Shown here: positions 9,592-19,097 of the stretch, piece by piece
Position numbering within the stretch: position 1 is the first letter of the stretch
How the letters are laid out: every line of letters starts with the position of its first letter
NCBI RefSeq assembly: GCF_003287895.1
Contig: NZ_CP030280.1
Coordinates: 2,734,501 to 2,798,500, forward strand
DNA: 64,000 nt
From: Blautia argi
GTDB lineage: Bacteria > Bacillota > Clostridia > Lachnospirales > Lachnospiraceae
Direction of reading: 5' to 3'
Notes under the pieces: model-generated
Databases searched by the model: none
What the model saw: the letters and a program-made list of their open reading frames with translations, nothing else
What the model was told of the DNA's origin: nothing
Translations under genes and position numbers: made by a program

Positions 9592-9620
9592 TTGACATTT
9601 TCCATTAAATCAACTAGAAT
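9592..9620 (+). promoter_or_regulatory. Sigma-A promoter of rpsT
   Basis: A perfect TTGACA (9592-9597) is 17 bp from TAGAAT (9615-9620). Transcription would start near 9627, giving an 80-nt leader before rpsT. Strong, as expected for a ribosomal protein gene. Confidence 0.85.
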
Positions 9621-9710
9621 AAAAAAGCATGTTATATCGGAGAGTTCCGTGTCTTTCTCTGATAAAAAAATAAATGATAAACCAGTAAATGATATTTGGA
9701 GGTGTACGCT

Positions 9711-9974
9711 TTGGCTAACATTAAATCTGCAAAAAAAAGAGTATTAGTAAACAGAAAAAAAGCTGAAAGAAATAAATCTATCAAATCAGCAGTTAAGACT
9801 TCTATCAAAAAAGTAGAAGTTGCTATTGAAGCAAAAGACAAAGAAGCAGCTACTGTAGCATTACAGAATGCAATCTCTACTATTGATAAAGCAGCTACTA
9901 AAGGTGTTTATCACAAAAACACAGCTGCAAGAAAAGTTTCCCGCTTATCTAAAGCAGTAAACACTCTTGCATAA
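9711..9974 (+). CDS. rpsT: 30S ribosomal protein S20
   Basis: 87 residues, very basic (MANIKSAKKRVLVNRKK...), helical-bundle S20 that binds 16S rRNA in the small subunit. The start chosen is the TTG at 9711, because S20 proteins begin MANIKSA and a GGAGGTG site sits 6 nt upstream (9698-9704). The TTG at 9696 would put the ribosome binding site inside the gene. A UUG start is also used by E. coli rpsT, where it is part of translational autoregulation; a similar use here is inference. Single-gene transcript between the promoter at 9592 and the terminator at 10007. Confidence 0.95.
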   Translation: MANIKSAKKRVLVNRKKAERNKSIKSAVKTSIKKVEVAIEAKDKEAATVALQNAISTIDKAATKGVYHKNTAARKVSRLSKAVNTLA

Positions 9975-10006
9975 TTTTTTCTGATAAATTCAAAATAGAA
10001 AAGTTC

Positions 10007-10041
10007 CGCCTGACTGAACCGTCATCAGTCAGGCGATTTTT
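10007..10041. terminator. Bidirectional terminator between rpsT and holA
   Basis: An 11-bp perfect stem (10007-10017 with 10025-10035), a 7-nt loop, then ATTTTTATTT. It serves convergent rpsT (plus) and probably also holA (minus), whose stop codon is just inside at 10042. Confidence 0.85.
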
Positions 10042-11020
10042 ATTTACTGCTGAATTTTACCAGCAAAAGCTCCACACTCATACTGTCTGTCATATATCCG
10101 GTCTTTACCTTTGTTTCTGTGTTCACACATTCCTCCACAGCATTTCGCAGCTCCTCTTCTCTGTATTTACGGGCATATGCCAGATAATTTCTCACCACAA
10201 AGGGCTGCAATCCTGCCTTCTTTGCTATCTGACTCTGGTCATAGCCTTCCTTTGCCAGCTCCTTTACCTGCAAAATCAGATGAAACTGTCTGGCAAGAAG
10301 AAACAGAATCCGCATAGGCGGCTCTTTTAATGCCAATAAATCATAGTATAAATCCAGGGCTTTTTTCTGGTTTTTATCTGTCACTGCCCGCAGCATATCA
10401 AAAATATGATTCGTGATCTGTGTGGTGCAGACTGCTGCAATGTCTGCTGCTGTAATTACATTTCTTCCCATGGTATAACACAGGAGTTTTTCCAGCTCTC
10501 TTTCTATGTTTCCCATATCTGTGCCTGTCTTCTGCAGAAACAACTCCATATCCCTCTGGGTAATCTGCTTTCCCTCTTTCTTCATCATACCCAGAACCCA
10601 GCGCATCAAAGTGTTGGTATCCTGTGTTCCGAACTCCACGACTCTTCCGTATTTTTTCACTGCTTTGTACATACGGCTTCGCTTATCTATTTCCTGTTCC
10701 ACAAAAATCATGCACAAATAATCCGGCAGTCCTGCAAGATATTCCGGCAGCTCCTGGCACTGCCCTTTAAAAAAGCCTGTATTTTCCAGAAGAAGTACTC
10801 GTCGCTCCGCAAAAAAGGGCAGCGTATCCGCCAGACTGATAACCTCCCCCGGCTCAGTCTTCTTTCCTTCAAAATAAGCAAAATTCATGGTATCCTCGTC
10901 CGGCAGAAGCGCCTGCTTTAGTTTTCTTTTATACTGCTGTTTTAAATAATCCTCTTCGCCGCAGAGCAGGTACACCTTCTTAAAATCCTGATTTTTTATA
11001 TCTTCCTGTAAGCTTTTCAT
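10040..11020 (-). CDS. holA: DNA polymerase III delta subunit (clamp loader)
   Basis: 326 residues from the ATG at 11020 (AGAGGA 8 nt upstream); a GTG two codons earlier is an alternative. N-terminal KVYLLCGEEDYL matches the HolA start, where an AAA+-like domain lacks a working Walker A. RVLLLENTGFF, the three-domain length and the C-terminal helical collar (YDQSQIAKKAGLQPFVVRN) fit the family. The subunit wrenches open the beta clamp during loading. Lies 43 nt downstream of comEC, the same order seen in many Firmicutes (comEC-holA). Confidence 0.93.
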   Translation of the reverse strand: MKSLQEDIKNQDFKKVYLLCGEEDYLKQQYKRKLKQALLPDEDTMNFAYFEGKKTEPGEVISLADTLPFFAERRVLLLENTGFFKGQCQELPEYLAGLPDYLCMIFVEQEIDKRSRMYKAVKKYGRVVEFGTQDTNTLMRWVLGMMKKEGKQITQRDMELFLQKTGTDMGNIERELEKLLCYTMGRNVITAADIAAVCTTQITNHIFDMLRAVTDKNQKKALDLYYDLLALKEPPMRILFLLARQFHLILQVKELAKEGYDQSQIAKKAGLQPFVVRNYLAYARKYREEELRNAVEECVNTETKVKTGYMTDSMSVELLLVKFSSK

Positions 11021-11063
11021 AATCACTATCCTCTTTTATTCTCGTCAACGTGTAATTATTATA

Positions 11064-13334
11064 TCACGATTCCCTTTCCCTGTAACAGAAAATCTTGATT
11101 TTCCCTTTTCCCACTTCCATACCCACGGCTCCAACCTCTGCTGTATTATAAATCTGTCCGGCATATTTTTCCAGCCTTTCCAGTAGTTCTCTATGTGGGT
11201 GCCCATACTGATTTTCCTCTCCGCAGGACAAAACAGCAGCTTCTGGTTTTACTTCCTTTAAAAACTCCTCCGGTGTAGAATTTTTAGATCCATGATGCGC
11301 CACCTTTAATACCTGACACTTCCCTGTTTCTCCCAGAAGCCCCTTTTCTCCCCGCTCTTGTACATCTCCGGTAAACAGTATAGAAAAGCCCCTGCTTTGA
11401 ACTCTCCACACCTGAGATGCCTCATTGCTTTCCCAATCTCCCCGGTATTTGCCAGAAGGCGACAGACATTCCAGCACCACAGACTTGTCCTTTATGCATG
11501 TTCCCTTTTCTGCATAAAGGATTTCACAGCCTGCTGCCTTCCCCACCCTTTCCAGCTCCCTCCTCTTTTCCTCAGTTTCCCTGCATGCGGACAGAAAAAT
11601 TCGTTCCACCCTCAGAGAGGTTTTTCTTTTTTCGATGCTTTCCAGTAATTCCAGAATACCGTTTACATGGTCCTCGTCCATATGGGATACAAAAATCCCC
11701 TTTATTTTTCTGATTCCCGATGCCTTCAGAAAAGGCAGAATCCGATACGTGCCAACTCCGGACACGGTACTACTTCCTCCGTCTATGAGATATCCGCTGT
11801 GTGCATCTGTCTGAATACAGGCGCAGTCCCCCTGCCCCACGTCCAGAAAGGTAACAATTACCCCTGAACCGGGAAGCCTGATGAGCAACAGCAAACAGGC
11901 TCCTGTGAGCATACCCCACAGTACAAGTTCTTCCCTCCTTTTTCTGTCTTTTTCGCACTTTCTCTTTTGTCTTTCTTTTTTACATTTCCAAAAAAGTCCC
12001 AGGGACAGCAGCACATAGTATCCTGCACATTTCCACAGCTTTGGCTGCCCTGTTATCCACAAAGCCCCTGGAATATAAGCGGCTAACTTCCCTGTATCCA
12101 GGTATATTTCCAGAATCCCTGCTGCGGGAAGCATCACTATTCTTCCAAACAGCGGAAAAACCATTCCCAGCAAACAGCCCAAAAGCCCAAAAGTGAGCAA
12201 AATCCCGGCAGTGGGTAAAATCAGAAGATTGATAAAAATTCCCCATACAGGAATTTCATAAAAAAAGTACATGACAACAGGCAACAATACAAGCCATACA
12301 GAAATTCCCAACTGTAAACCTGCCGCAATTCCTCTGCACAGCTTTTCTTTTCTGCTTTCTCCTCTTTTTTCTCCTGCTTTTTCAGAAAAAAGGACAGGAA
12401 AAACAGACCCCAATCCCAGAATCGCACCAAAGGAAAGCAAAAAACTGCTGTCATAAAGATACAGAGGGCTTTCTAACAGAAGCAAAATCGCTGACAGAGC
12501 TGCTGCTGACAAAAAATCATAGGTGCGTTTTGTCCAGAACGCTCCCACAGACACTGCAAACATAATTACAGCCCGTAAAATGGCCGCTCCGTTTCCGGTC
12601 AGACTTCCATAAAAGCCCATGGATAGAACTGTCATGCCCCCTGCCGTTTTATAGGGAATTCTTATTTTTCTCAGAAAACCAAATAGCAAACCGCCTATTA
12701 CAGATAAATGGGTTCCCGATACTGCCAGAATATGGGAACAACCCATAAGTTGAAACAGAAATTTGTTTTCCGTCCCGATATTTCCCTTGTCCCCCAAAAG
12801 CATGGCTTCCAAAATACCAGCCTTTTTTTCCGATACTGTACTGTATATTCCTTTTTTCAGCCTTTCCTTCAGTTTTGCCTGTACACACAAAAACTTATCC
12901 TTTTCCGGCTCTGTGACTTCTACCCCTGATGCCTCCTGATACCACTTGATCTTCCTTGGATAATAATATGCCCGCTCATGAAACTGTCCCGGATTAGAGG
13001 GCAGGGGAATTTCCTGCAAATCACCCTTTACCAGCACTTCACAGCCAGGTTTTATCTTCTCTGGTGTTTTTTCATTTTTCACAGTTACTTTGATTCTGTC
13101 TATGGGATATTTTTTAGAATTTAAAATCAGATTTGTCTTTTTCAGATATAGATTTGTGCTGTAGCTATAGCAGTCTACCCGGTAAACAATGCCGGTTACC
13201 CTTGCTCCTGAGGCCGAAGCCTGCAAAGGAAGCACGGGCGGGGCATAAGTAAAAAACGATATCCCCGCCTGTCCCAAAAGCCACAGCAGGACTGCCCAGC
13301 AAACAGCAGCCATACACAATGGTCTTTTATTCAT
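11064..13334 (-). CDS. comEC: ComEC/Rec2 DNA-uptake channel protein
   Basis: 756 residues from the ATG at 13334, which has a strong AGGAGG 5 nt upstream inside the end of the preceding gene. Two N-terminal helices are followed by an OB-fold-like extracytoplasmic region. Next comes the ComEC competence domain with several helices, including ILAVSGTHLSVIGGL at about 200. The C-terminal third is a metallo-beta-lactamase domain: TFLDVGQGDCACIQ, SHMDEDHVNG and KVAHHGSKNST. Full-length, three-domain ComEC carries single-stranded DNA across the membrane, and the lactamase-like domain is thought to degrade the other strand. Overlaps the GerMN gene by 8 nt, so translationally coupled. Confidence 0.94.
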   Translation of the reverse strand: MNKRPLCMAAVCWAVLLWLLGQAGISFFTYAPPVLPLQASASGARVTGIVYRVDCYSYSTNLYLKKTNLILNSKKYPIDRIKVTVKNEKTPEKIKPGCEVLVKGDLQEIPLPSNPGQFHERAYYYPRKIKWYQEASGVEVTEPEKDKFLCVQAKLKERLKKGIYSTVSEKKAGILEAMLLGDKGNIGTENKFLFQLMGCSHILAVSGTHLSVIGGLLFGFLRKIRIPYKTAGGMTVLSMGFYGSLTGNGAAILRAVIMFAVSVGAFWTKRTYDFLSAAALSAILLLLESPLYLYDSSFLLSFGAILGLGSVFPVLFSEKAGEKRGESRKEKLCRGIAAGLQLGISVWLVLLPVVMYFFYEIPVWGIFINLLILPTAGILLTFGLLGCLLGMVFPLFGRIVMLPAAGILEIYLDTGKLAAYIPGALWITGQPKLWKCAGYYVLLSLGLFWKCKKERQKRKCEKDRKRREELVLWGMLTGACLLLLIRLPGSGVIVTFLDVGQGDCACIQTDAHSGYLIDGGSSTVSGVGTYRILPFLKASGIRKIKGIFVSHMDEDHVNGILELLESIEKRKTSLRVERIFLSACRETEEKRRELERVGKAAGCEILYAEKGTCIKDKSVVLECLSPSGKYRGDWESNEASQVWRVQSRGFSILFTGDVQERGEKGLLGETGKCQVLKVAHHGSKNSTPEEFLKEVKPEAAVLSCGEENQYGHPHRELLERLEKYAGQIYNTAEVGAVGMEVGKGKIKIFCYRERES

Positions 13335-14277
13335 TTTCCTCCTGCTCCTCACTGTCCTGTACCATCTCATAGTCTGCATGGTAAATTTCGTCCAGTTTCA
13401 TACTCTCCCGAAAAGTCACCTTTGTTTCTCCTTCCACGGATATCTGTACACCACGGACATTGCAGGCGTCTGTCAGGGAATTGACAATGGAGTAAATGGG
13501 CAGCTTTTCCTGTACATTCATGGTATCGCTTAAAAAGCTTTTGTCCAGATTGACATAACAGATTCCCTCCACAATAGAAACTCCCAGTATCTTTGTATTA
13601 GGAGAAAGGGTCGGCTGCAGCCCGGAACTTCCCGGTCCTTTTAAAAGCCGCTCTACCACCTCTCGCTCAATGGGGACATTGCTGCTGTAATACACAGAAA
13701 CATTTTCCTTCACCAGTTTTTCTCCGTCTTCACTGGCAAAATACAGATTCAGATTGCTCTGCACATAGGAATTGATATTTTCTCCCTCATTTTCCACAAA
13801 GGACGCAGAATCCATTTTTCCGATAACGGTTCCGGCAGAATCTGACATAGGATCTTCTCCCAGATAAAACTCCACATAAGTGACTCCGGGAATCTGTGTC
13901 AGCGCCTTGACAATTCCCGCCCTTGCCAGAAGTTCTCTGGTATTTTTCATCTTTTTATACTCCTGGTTAAAAGTAAGGGTGACTGTCTGTCCTTCGTAAA
14001 CACAGTCCTCAATAACAACTTCTTTTGGGAACAGAGAAAGATATTCCTCGCTTTTGGGTTTTTCCTGCAGCATGTTCACAATTTCATGCACCATAGCCTC
14101 TGTATTTCGCTTAGAAGGCTCGTAATCTGTTTCTTCCAAAGTGGTTTCCGTAGGGGACAGATAATACATATGATATTCTGTTTTGCTCTTCTGCTCCTCT
14201 TCTTCCTTACAGCCTGCCAGTAAAACCATAAGGCCTGCTGCCAGAAGAAGCAGCGCAGCGGTTATTCTTTTTTTCAC
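13327..14277 (-). CDS. GerMN-domain lipoprotein
   Basis: 316 residues with a GTG start and TAAGGAGATG upstream. The signal peptide ends in a lipobox LLAGC (Cys 23). Two GerMN repeats follow, one at about 60-165 (VTLTFNQEYKKM) and one at about 190-300 (CYVNLDKSFLSD, then IYSIVNSLTDACNVRGVQISVEG). The domain is known from GerM of spore germination and from LpqB of actinobacteria, where it is coupled to a two-component system. Here it follows a histidine kinase by 11 nt, so a sensory-accessory role for the kinase is as plausible as a germination role. Confidence 0.85.
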   Translation of the reverse strand: MKKRITAALLLLAAGLMVLLAGCKEEEEQKSKTEYHMYYLSPTETTLEETDYEPSKRNTEAMVHEIVNMLQEKPKSEEYLSLFPKEVVIEDCVYEGQTVTLTFNQEYKKMKNTRELLARAGIVKALTQIPGVTYVEFYLGEDPMSDSAGTVIGKMDSASFVENEGENINSYVQSNLNLYFASEDGEKLVKENVSVYYSSNVPIEREVVERLLKGPGSSGLQPTLSPNTKILGVSIVEGICYVNLDKSFLSDTMNVQEKLPIYSIVNSLTDACNVRGVQISVEGETKVTFRESMKLDEIYHADYEMVQDSEEQEENE

Positions 14278-14288
14278 GTTACATCTCC

Positions 14289-15717
14289 TTATGCAATGTA
14301 ATTCAGAGGGATTCTCACAGAGAAGGTAGTTCCTTTATGCTCCTCGCTCTTTACCTTAATGGCGCCTCTGTGCATCACAATGGCATTTCTGGTAATGGCA
14401 AGTCCAAGCCCGGTTCCGCCGATTTCCCTGGAATGAGACTTATCCACCCGATAAAAACGTTCAAAAATCCGGTCTATGGATTCCTTTGGGATACCAATGC
14501 CTGAATCCGCTACAGACACATAGAAATACTTGTGGTCTGCGTTTAAGGTCACATGCACCCAGCCGTCCTCCACATTGTATTTAATCCCGTTTTCTACCAG
14601 ATTGGTAAGCGCCAGACTCAGTTTCACCTCGTCAATCTCTGCCACAATGGGACGATAGCTTTCCAGCACCAGCTCTACCTTTTTCTTATCTGCAATGGGC
14701 TTCAGCCTCTTTAAGATGTTTTCCATAAGCTCATTGATATTGACCTTTTCAATATTCAGCTCCGAAGCCTTTTTGTCCATTTTTACCAGAGAAAGCAAAT
14801 CTGTGATAATCTGATTTTCCCGGTCAATTTCTACTGCAATATCCTGCATAAATTCCTGATACAACTCCACCGGCACATTTTCCTGCCCTGCCAGAGAATC
14901 TGCCAGAACCTTAATGGACGTCATGGGAGTTTTCAGTTCGTGGGATACATTTGCCACAAATTCCTGTCTGGAATCGTCCAGAACCTTCATACGTCTCAGC
15001 ATTTTATTAAACACACTGCTTATCATCTCTGTTTCCGTATAATCCGGCACAGAAATCTCCTCGTCCAGATAACCATCTGTCAGCTCTTCAATAGCCTTTC
15101 CTACTCTGGAGAAAGGTTTCACAAGTACTTTGGATAATACAAAGCCAAGTCCCAGCACAATAACACAGATTGCCAGCATCAAAAGTCCGCCTCTGTGTTC
15201 CAGAACTGCAATGCTATCCACAATTTCTCCTGTGGAAGTGCTGACCAGCATCACGCCCTCAATCTGCTTCGTCTGCTCGTCAGTCAGAGGAATGGTCTGC
15301 TCAATATAGGCATTTTCTTTGTCATAACAACTGGTATCCTCCCCTTCAAAGCACTGAATCACCTCTTCTGACAGTGCATATTTGCCCTCGTCAATCCCGT
15401 AGGTATCCTTTACAATTCTGCCGCTCTGGTTAATAACCAGGATTCTGCCGTTATAAATAGTAGAAAGCAGAGAAAGCTCTTTATTAATAATCTCTGACTG
15501 CTGATATTTCAGATAGCCCTCCTTCATAAGCTGATTACCCAGAATATCGCACTGATTCTTTACATTGATTTTCCGCATTTCCACAGCCTGTTTTTCATAG
15601 CTGCGTACAATAAACCGTTCTGTAATCAGGCAGGGCAGGATACCCGATCACCACCAGCAGCACCATAATCCGAAATCTAAGACTTTTAAAAAAAGTCAGT
15701 TGCTTCTTTATCTTCAT
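14289..15717 (-). CDS. Membrane sensor histidine kinase (WalK/PhoR-like), frameshifted
   Basis: Full span gives 475 residues once one base is removed. The ATG at 15717 starts MKIKKQLTFF and a membrane helix, but the frame breaks in GGG (plus-strand CCC 15643-15645). With GG the text becomes VVIGILPCLITERFIVRSYEKQAVEM and joins the remaining frame. Domains: helix 1, an extracytoplasmic sensor of about 130 residues, helix 2 (about 175-195), HAMP, HisKA with FVANVSHELKTP (phospho-His), and HATPase with GIGIPKESIDRIFERFYRVD and GGTGLGLAI. It is the partner of the response regulator 9 nt upstream and is also operonic with GerMN and comEC. The signal is unknown. Confidence 0.88.
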
Positions 15718-15726
15718 CTGTTTTTC

Positions 15727-16417
15727 CTATCCCTGAAAATAATATCCGATTCCCCATTTTGTATGCACATATTTCGGATCGCTGGGAACGGTTTCAATCT
15801 TTTCGCGCAGACGCCGGATATGCACGTCAACAGTTCTGACATCGCCCGGATACTCATATCCCCATACCAGATTCAGCAAATTTTCTCTGCTGTATACCTT
15901 GTTTGGATTTTTGGCAAGAAGCTCCAGCACATCAAATTCTTTTGCTGTCAGATTAATTTCCCGATCCGCAATAAATACTCTTCTCCCCTCGCAGTCCAGC
16001 TTCAAATCACCGCTTACCAGGGTTTTTCCTGCACTTTCTTTTTTTTCTTCCTTTCTGGTCCTTCTCATAATTGCCTTAATGCGGGGCTTTCACCTCCAGA
16101 ATATTAAAGGGCTTTGTAATATAATCATCTGCACCGTATTCCAGTCCCAGAATTTTGTCCATATCCTCACCCTTTGCAGTGAGCATAATAATGGGAACAG
16201 AAGAAAATTCCCGAATCTGCTGGCACACCTCAAGTCCTGTGAGCTTTGGAAGCATAATATCCAGAAGAATCATATCGTATTCCTTTGTCTTCGCCTTTTC
16301 CAGGGCTTCCTCTCCGTCATAGGCACAGTCTACCTCCATGCCTTCCTGTTCCAGACTGAACCGAATTCCTTTTACAATCAATTTTTCGTCATCTACGACC
16401 AATACTCGCTTACTCAT
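15727..16417 (-). CDS. OmpR/PhoB-type response regulator, frameshifted
   Basis: 229 residues when one base is removed; start ATG 16417 with AAGGAGAATGAG upstream. The receiver domain has VLVVDDEK, the phospho-acceptor in LLDIMLP and the Lys in ITKPF. The frame is then lost at a run of four C (plus-strand GGGG 16083-16086). With three C it reads EVKARIKAIMRRTRKEEKK and continues into a winged-helix effector domain ending in VDVHIRRLREKIE and GIGYYF. This is the WalR/PhoB class. Starts 10 nt after comEA stop. A short natural receiver-only protein is possible but unlikely, as the linker is restored exactly. Confidence 0.9.
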
Positions 16418-16427
16418 CTCATTCTCC

Positions 16428-17105
16428 TTATTCTGTGGTGATATAGTTCCGTATTTTTTCAAAGGTTTTTCCCTTAATACCGGGAACCTCCTGTATTGCC
16501 TCAATATTTCCAAACAACCCGTTTTCTTCTCTGTAATCTACAATGGCTTTTGCCCTGACTTCTCCGATACCCGGAATTTCCTGGAGTCCGGCTGCATCAA
16601 CAGTATTAATATTCACCTTGCTGCCTCCCCCGGATTCTGTATCTGAAACCTCTGTAGTGTCTGATACACAGCCTGGCTGTATAGCCCCCTGCTCCTTCAG
16701 CTGTCTGGTTTCCTCCAAAGTATATACTTGAATTTTCTCTCCGTCAACCAGCAAGGCCGCCTGATTCAGCCACTGGGTATCTGCGTTCTCAGAAAATCCC
16801 CCTGCTGCCTGCACAGCCTCAAAAACTCTGGCATTTTCTTTCAGCCTGTAAACTCCTGGCGTTTTCACCGCCCCGCTTACGTCTATCCAGATTTCTCTGT
16901 CGTCTTCTTTCTGCCCGCTGCTCTGGTTTTGCTCCTCTGCCATTGCAGACTTCTGTTCTCCGGATTCTGTTTCCAACTCTGCCTCTTCTGCTTCCTGGGC
17001 CTGTTTTCCTTCGGGCTGTTCAATCACAAGTTCTTCCCTGCTGCAGCTAGTTATCCACAGACAGCAAACTACCAGAAACATTCCTAAAAAACCCGTTTTC
17101 TTCAT
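16428..17105 (-). CDS. comEA: ComEA-like DNA-binding lipoprotein (SLBB plus helix-hairpin-helix)
   Basis: 225 residues from ATG 17105. The signal peptide ends in a lipobox ITSC (Cys 21), so it is predicted to be lipid-anchored rather than held by the single helix typical of Bacillus ComEA. An acidic, Gln/Glu-rich spacer (about 25-70) is followed by an SLBB domain (IWIDVSGAVKTPGVYRLKENAR) and a C-terminal pair of helix-hairpin-helix motifs (INTVDAAGLQEIPGIGEVRAKAIVDYRE; quoted here in part). Such proteins bind double-stranded DNA at the surface and hand it to ComEC, encoded four genes downstream. First gene of the operon. Confidence 0.88.
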   Translation of the reverse strand: MKKTGFLGMFLVVCCLWITSCSREELVIEQPEGKQAQEAEEAELETESGEQKSAMAEEQNQSSGQKEDDREIWIDVSGAVKTPGVYRLKENARVFEAVQAAGGFSENADTQWLNQAALLVDGEKIQVYTLEETRQLKEQGAIQPGCVSDTTEVSDTESGGGSKVNINTVDAAGLQEIPGIGEVRAKAIVDYREENGLFGNIEAIQEVPGIKGKTFEKIRNYITTE

Positions 17106-17175
17106 TTTCACACACCTGCTTTCTGCATACTGCAAAAGAACTCTGCAAAACAGCAGGATGTGTACATACATTCCT

Positions 17176-17204
17176 ATTGTAACGAATTTGAAAACTCTTT
17201 ACAA
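17176..17204 (-). promoter_or_regulatory. Proximal promoter of the comEA operon
   Basis: On the minus strand TTGTAA (17199-17204) is 17 bp from TACAAT (17176-17181), placing the start near 17169, about 64 nt before comEA. Confidence 0.6.
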
Positions 17205-17317
17205 TATCAAAATCGGAACTTCTTTGCAAAACAACACACTTCTGCTGTTTACTACTTTTGTTCAATCTCTGGAAATCTTTGGCTGAAACGCCGGATATCA
17301 ATCTGATATGTATTTGT

Positions 17318-17346
17318 ATTATAGCACTTTACAGGTTTTTCTGCAA
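17318..17346 (-). promoter_or_regulatory. Distal promoter of the comEA operon
   Basis: On the minus strand TTGCAG (17341-17346) is 17 bp from a perfect TATAAT (17318-17323). It lies just after the terminator of the YdcZ-type gene, so the operon has two tandem candidate promoters and a leader of about 200 nt if the distal one is used. Nothing else recognisable was seen in 17205-17317. Confidence 0.6.
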
Positions 17347-17350
17347 GTCA

Positions 17351-17401
17351 AAAAACAGAGCTGTCCCACAAAAGAAGTTTTATGGAATAGCGCTGTTTTT
17401 T
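17351..17401 (-). terminator. Terminator after the YdcZ-type gene
   Basis: On the minus strand, AACAGCGCT and AGCTCTGTT flank a 25-nt loop and the second arm runs into TTTTTT. One mismatch in a 9-bp stem. It ends the argC-J-B-D-ydcZ-like transcript. Confidence 0.6.
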
Positions 17402-17402
17402 T

Positions 17403-17837
17403 CTATTTTTCCCACTTAAAAATAATAATTCCCACAATAGCAACAGCCATGCCAAAAAGTCTGCGCCATTCAAAGCTTACCTTTTCCACTCCGAACAGCC
17501 CCAAAAGCTCAATGACATATGCCACGGCAAGCTGCGCCACTACAATGAGCATGGCTGCCTTGGCCGGTCCAAGGGAAGACATGCTCTGAATCACGGTCAC
17601 GGTAATAAACGCACCGATAACTCCTCCCAAAAGTAAATATTTATGATCTACCCGCGCCAGCGCGCTCACCTCCTGCCTTCCGGTGAAAAGCCATGCCAGC
17701 ACGCAAATCAGAAAAGCCGAAATCTGTACCCACCCGGTAGATACCCACAGACTGGTCTGCTTTGTAAGTTCGGTATTAAAAACCCCCTGCACACTCATCA
17801 ACGCGCCGGAAAGCAAGGCAATCAAAATTCCCCACAT
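17403..17837 (-). CDS. YdcZ/DUF606-type four-helix transporter subunit
   Basis: 144 residues, almost entirely hydrophobic, with helices at about 2-20, 33-50, 68-88, 96-115 and 122-141. It starts MWGILIALLSGALMSVQG, the signature of the DMT-superfamily DUF606 (YdcZ) group, whose members often work as pairs or homodimers. No second copy is next to it. It follows argD by 69 nt on the same strand and may share the arginine transcript; export of a metabolite is possible but not shown. GAGGGAC lies upstream of the ATG. Confidence 0.8.
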   Translation of the reverse strand: MWGILIALLSGALMSVQGVFNTELTKQTSLWVSTGWVQISAFLICVLAWLFTGRQEVSALARVDHKYLLLGGVIGAFITVTVIQSMSSLGPAKAAMLIVVAQLAVAYVIELLGLFGVEKVSFEWRRLFGMAVAIVGIIIFKWEK

Positions 17838-17906
17838 GATTTTGTCCCTCCGTTTCTATCTTGTTACATAGAATTTCCAGAGGAACGGTTTTTATACCTC
17901 TTCTTT

Positions 17907-19097
17907 TTAAAAGCTTTTTTCCAGCTTTTCTGTCATTTCATCAATCTGACTGCGGCTTATAATCAAAGGCGGTACAAAACGCAGGACATTGGTTCCTGCC
18001 GAAATCACAATCAGCCCGTTTCCCAATGCTCTTGAAACAATCTCACCTACCGGTCTTCCCATAACCTCAAGTCCCTGCATCAGACCTTTTCCACGCCGCT
18101 CTTTCAAAAAATCATACTTATCCACAAGTGCGTCCAACTTTTCCTCCAAATAAGGGGTAATTTCTCGCACATGCGCCAAAATATCCTGTTTTTCAAATAA
18201 ATCAAACACCTTGCTCACGGCTGCACAGGCAAGGGGATTTCCCCCATAGGTGGTTCCGTGATCCCCAGGTTCTAAAGATTTTGCCGCTGCCTTTTCTCCC
18301 AGCACAAAAGCTCCCACCGGCACACCGCAGCCCAATGCTTTTGCGCAGGTCATAATATCCGGCTCTACACCGTACTGTTGCCAGGCAAACATGCTTCCTG
18401 TCCGTCCCATACCGCACTGAATTTCATCCAGAATCAGAAGAATATCCTTTTCCGCACAGATTTCTTTTATCCCTTTTAAAAATCCCTCTTCTGCAGGATA
18501 GATGCCGCCTTCTCCCTGCACTGTTTCCAGAATAATGGCACAGGTCTTCTCTGTCACTGCTTCCTTTACGCTGTCCAAATCATTGAAATCCGCAAATTTC
18601 ACACCTCCGATTAAGGGCTTAAATGGTTCCTGATAATGTCTGTTTCCTGTGACGGACAATGCCCCAAGGCTTCTGCCGTGGAAGGAATGGCGCATGGCAA
18701 TGATTTCGTGGTCTGTGCTTTTATCCTTTAACCAGGCATATTTTCTGGCTGCCTTAATTGCCCCCTCAATAGCCTCTGTTCCGCTGTTGGTAAAAAACAC
18801 CCGACTCATGCCTGACGCCTTCAAAAGCTTATCCGCTGCCTCTGCCATAGGTACATTATAATAGAGGTTTGAGGTATGTATCAGCTTGTCAATCTGTCCC
18901 TTTAGCGCCTCGTTGTATTCTTCATTTCCGTATCCCAGAGAAAAAACAGCAATCCCTGCTCCAAAATCCAGATACTCTTTTCCCTCCAAATCATAGAGGT
19001 ACACACCTTTTCCCTTGTCAAGTACTACTGGAAAACGGTTATAGGTATGCAGAATACTGTTTTCTGCCAATTCTATATAATCCTTACTGCACATCAT
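17907..19097 (-). CDS. argD: Acetylornithine aminotransferase
   Basis: 396 residues, class-III PLP aminotransferase. Seen: [25 protein letters not shown] (PLP phosphate contact), [14 protein letters not shown] (Asp to PLP nitrogen), [15 protein letters not shown] (Schiff-base Lys) and [13 protein letters not shown]. It converts N-acetylglutamate semialdehyde plus glutamate to N-acetylornithine in arginine synthesis and may also act on succinyl-diaminopimelate. The start MM overlaps the argB stop by 14 nt, with GGAGG 12 nt upstream. Last enzyme gene of argC-J-B-D. Confidence 0.93.
   Translation of the reverse strand: MMCSKDYIELAENSILHTYNRFPVVLDKGKGVYLYDLEGKEYLDFGAGIAVFSLGYGNEEYNEALKGQIDKLIHTSNLYYNVPMAEAADKLLKASGMSRVFFTNSGTEAIEGAIKAARKYAWLKDKSTDHEIIAMRHSFHGRSLGALSVTGNRHYQEPFKPLIGGVKFADFNDLDSVKEAVTEKTCAIILETVQGEGGIYPAEEGFLKGIKEICAEKDILLILDEIQCGMGRTGSMFAWQQYGVEPDIMTCAKALGCGVPVGAFVLGEKAAAKSLEPGDHGTTYGGNPLACAAVSKVFDLFEKQDILAHVREITPYLEEKLDALVDKYDFLKERRGKGLMQGLEVMGRPVGEIVSRALGNGLIVISAGTNVLRFVPPLIISRSQIDEMTEKLEKSF

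Noticed and set aside
15899..16441. 180-codon plus-strand frame opposite the response regulator
   Set aside because: It is antisense to clear receiver and winged-helix coding sequence and has no ribosome binding site or family motif.
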